Below, one piece after another: positions 24,860 to 24,986 of a stretch of DNA of 24,986 nt (position 1 is its first letter; the number at the start of each line of letters is the position of its first letter). The stretch is from CAYJAZ01 sp964369165 (lineage in GTDB: Bacteria > Desulfobacterota > Desulfovibrionia > Desulfovibrionales > Desulfovibrionaceae). Location of the stretch: the NCBI GenBank assembly GCA_964369165.1, contig CAYJFE010000037.1, forward strand, positions 1-24,986. Reading direction: 5' to 3'. The notes under the pieces were generated by a model. That model searched no databases. It saw only the letters and a program-made list of their open reading frames with translations, and was not told the origin of the DNA. A program made the translations under genes and the position numbers.

Positions 24860-24880
24860 ACCACGCTTCTTGTGCAGTGA
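24821..24880 (+). CDS. Possible 19-codon small ORF directly after yggS
   Basis: An ATG one base after the yggS stop opens a frame beginning MNAVNKSFSEQTR and closing with TGA at 24878-24880. AAAGG lies ten bases upstream. The same start recurs in copy 2 of the repeat (ATG at 24948), where the frame stays open to the window end. It may be the true start of the next gene, with this first copy a broken duplicate, or it may be chance. Confidence 0.25.
   Translation: MNAVNKSFSEQTRTTLLVQ
24854..24873. repeat. Hairpin after yggS
   Basis: ACAAGAA (24854-24860) and TTCTTGT (24867-24873), 7-bp arms, six-base loop, no T-run. A second tiny one, TATGC-GAA-GCATA (24889-24901), follows. Termination is not supported. 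Confidence 0.35.
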
Positions 24881-24922
24881 GGATTTTGTATGCGAAGCAT
24901 AGAAATCTTTATTATTAATGTA

Positions 24923-24986
24923 ATTTTTGGTGAAAGGCAGTATTAGTATGAACGCAGTGAATAAAAGCTTTAGCGAACAAACAAGA
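24923..24986. repeat. Direct repeat, copy 2, reaching the window end
   Basis: Second copy of the 64-base sequence at 24796-24859, offset by 127 bases, stopping exactly at the last base of the window. It again encodes IFGERQY and a stop, although the frame before it is not yggS. Confidence 0.95.

Noticed and set aside
24478..24900. 140-codon minus-strand frame over the end of yggS
   Set aside because: It lies antisense to clear YggS coding sequence and has no recognisable protein pattern.
1..24986. CRISPR array, tRNA/rRNA genes, insertion sequences, prophage or defence system
   Set aside because: I saw no regularly spaced repeats, no cloverleaf sequence, no transposase or integrase, and no terminal inverted repeats. 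The SNF2 helicase alone, without nuclease or methylase partners, does not support a defence system.

Overview
The window is about 25 kb of AT-rich bacterial DNA (my impression is roughly 35-40% G+C). Gene content suggests a low-GC relative of the Desulfovibrionaceae, an anaerobic sulfate- or sulfite-reducing deltaproteobacterium. The main reasons are an HdrCBA-MvhD electron-transfer operon, a bacteriohemerythrin, a flavoredoxin-like flavin reductase, a UPF0280 protein, and a DHH/CBS/tRNA-nucleotidyltransferase fusion. This placement is inferred from gene content only. A run of exactly 100 Ns (15789-15888) marks a scaffold gap, and an exact 55-nt repeat at the right edge suggests the window ends at a contig end. 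The source is therefore probably a draft or metagenome assembly.

Layout. (1) 1-3688, minus strand: hdrC, hdrB, hdrA and mvhD (cut by the window start), tightly coupled by overlapping start/stop codons. (2) 3937-6323, plus: prmA, rlpA, tsaB. (3) 6355-6750, minus: a stand-alone bacteriohemerythrin. (4) 7017-14874, plus: a large membrane sensor (two periplasmic binding domains, one membrane segment, degenerate GGDEF, intact EAL, C-terminal V4R), a sirtuin, a DHH-CBS-CBS-nucleotidyltransferase fusion and a TPR-like lipoprotein. (5) 14986-15720, plus: yebC, with a good promoter and a textbook terminator. (6) 15889-22065, minus: a SWIM/SNF2 helicase that runs into the gap, a flavin reductase, argG, and an ornithine-carbamoyltransferase-like protein that seems to have lost its active-site motifs. 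(7) 22137-24819, plus: a UPF0280/ApbE-like protein, era, and the PLP-homeostasis gene yggS, followed by a partial duplication containing the end of yggS.

Most genes are housekeeping: PrmA and TsaB (translation), the tRNA 3'-end enzyme, YebC, Era, YggS and ArgG. The lineage-specific parts are the Hdr/MvhD module, which passes electrons between a donor and heterodisulfide-like thiols or ferredoxin, and the c-di-GMP phosphodiesterase receptor with its adjoining sirtuin. The items most worth a second look are the receptor's domain architecture, the degenerate OTC homologue placed before argG, a 13-bp terminator hairpin almost touching the flavin reductase start codon, and the 55-nt terminal repeat. 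I saw no CRISPR array, tRNA, rRNA, insertion sequence or prophage. No stretch longer than 300 bases lacks a gene.
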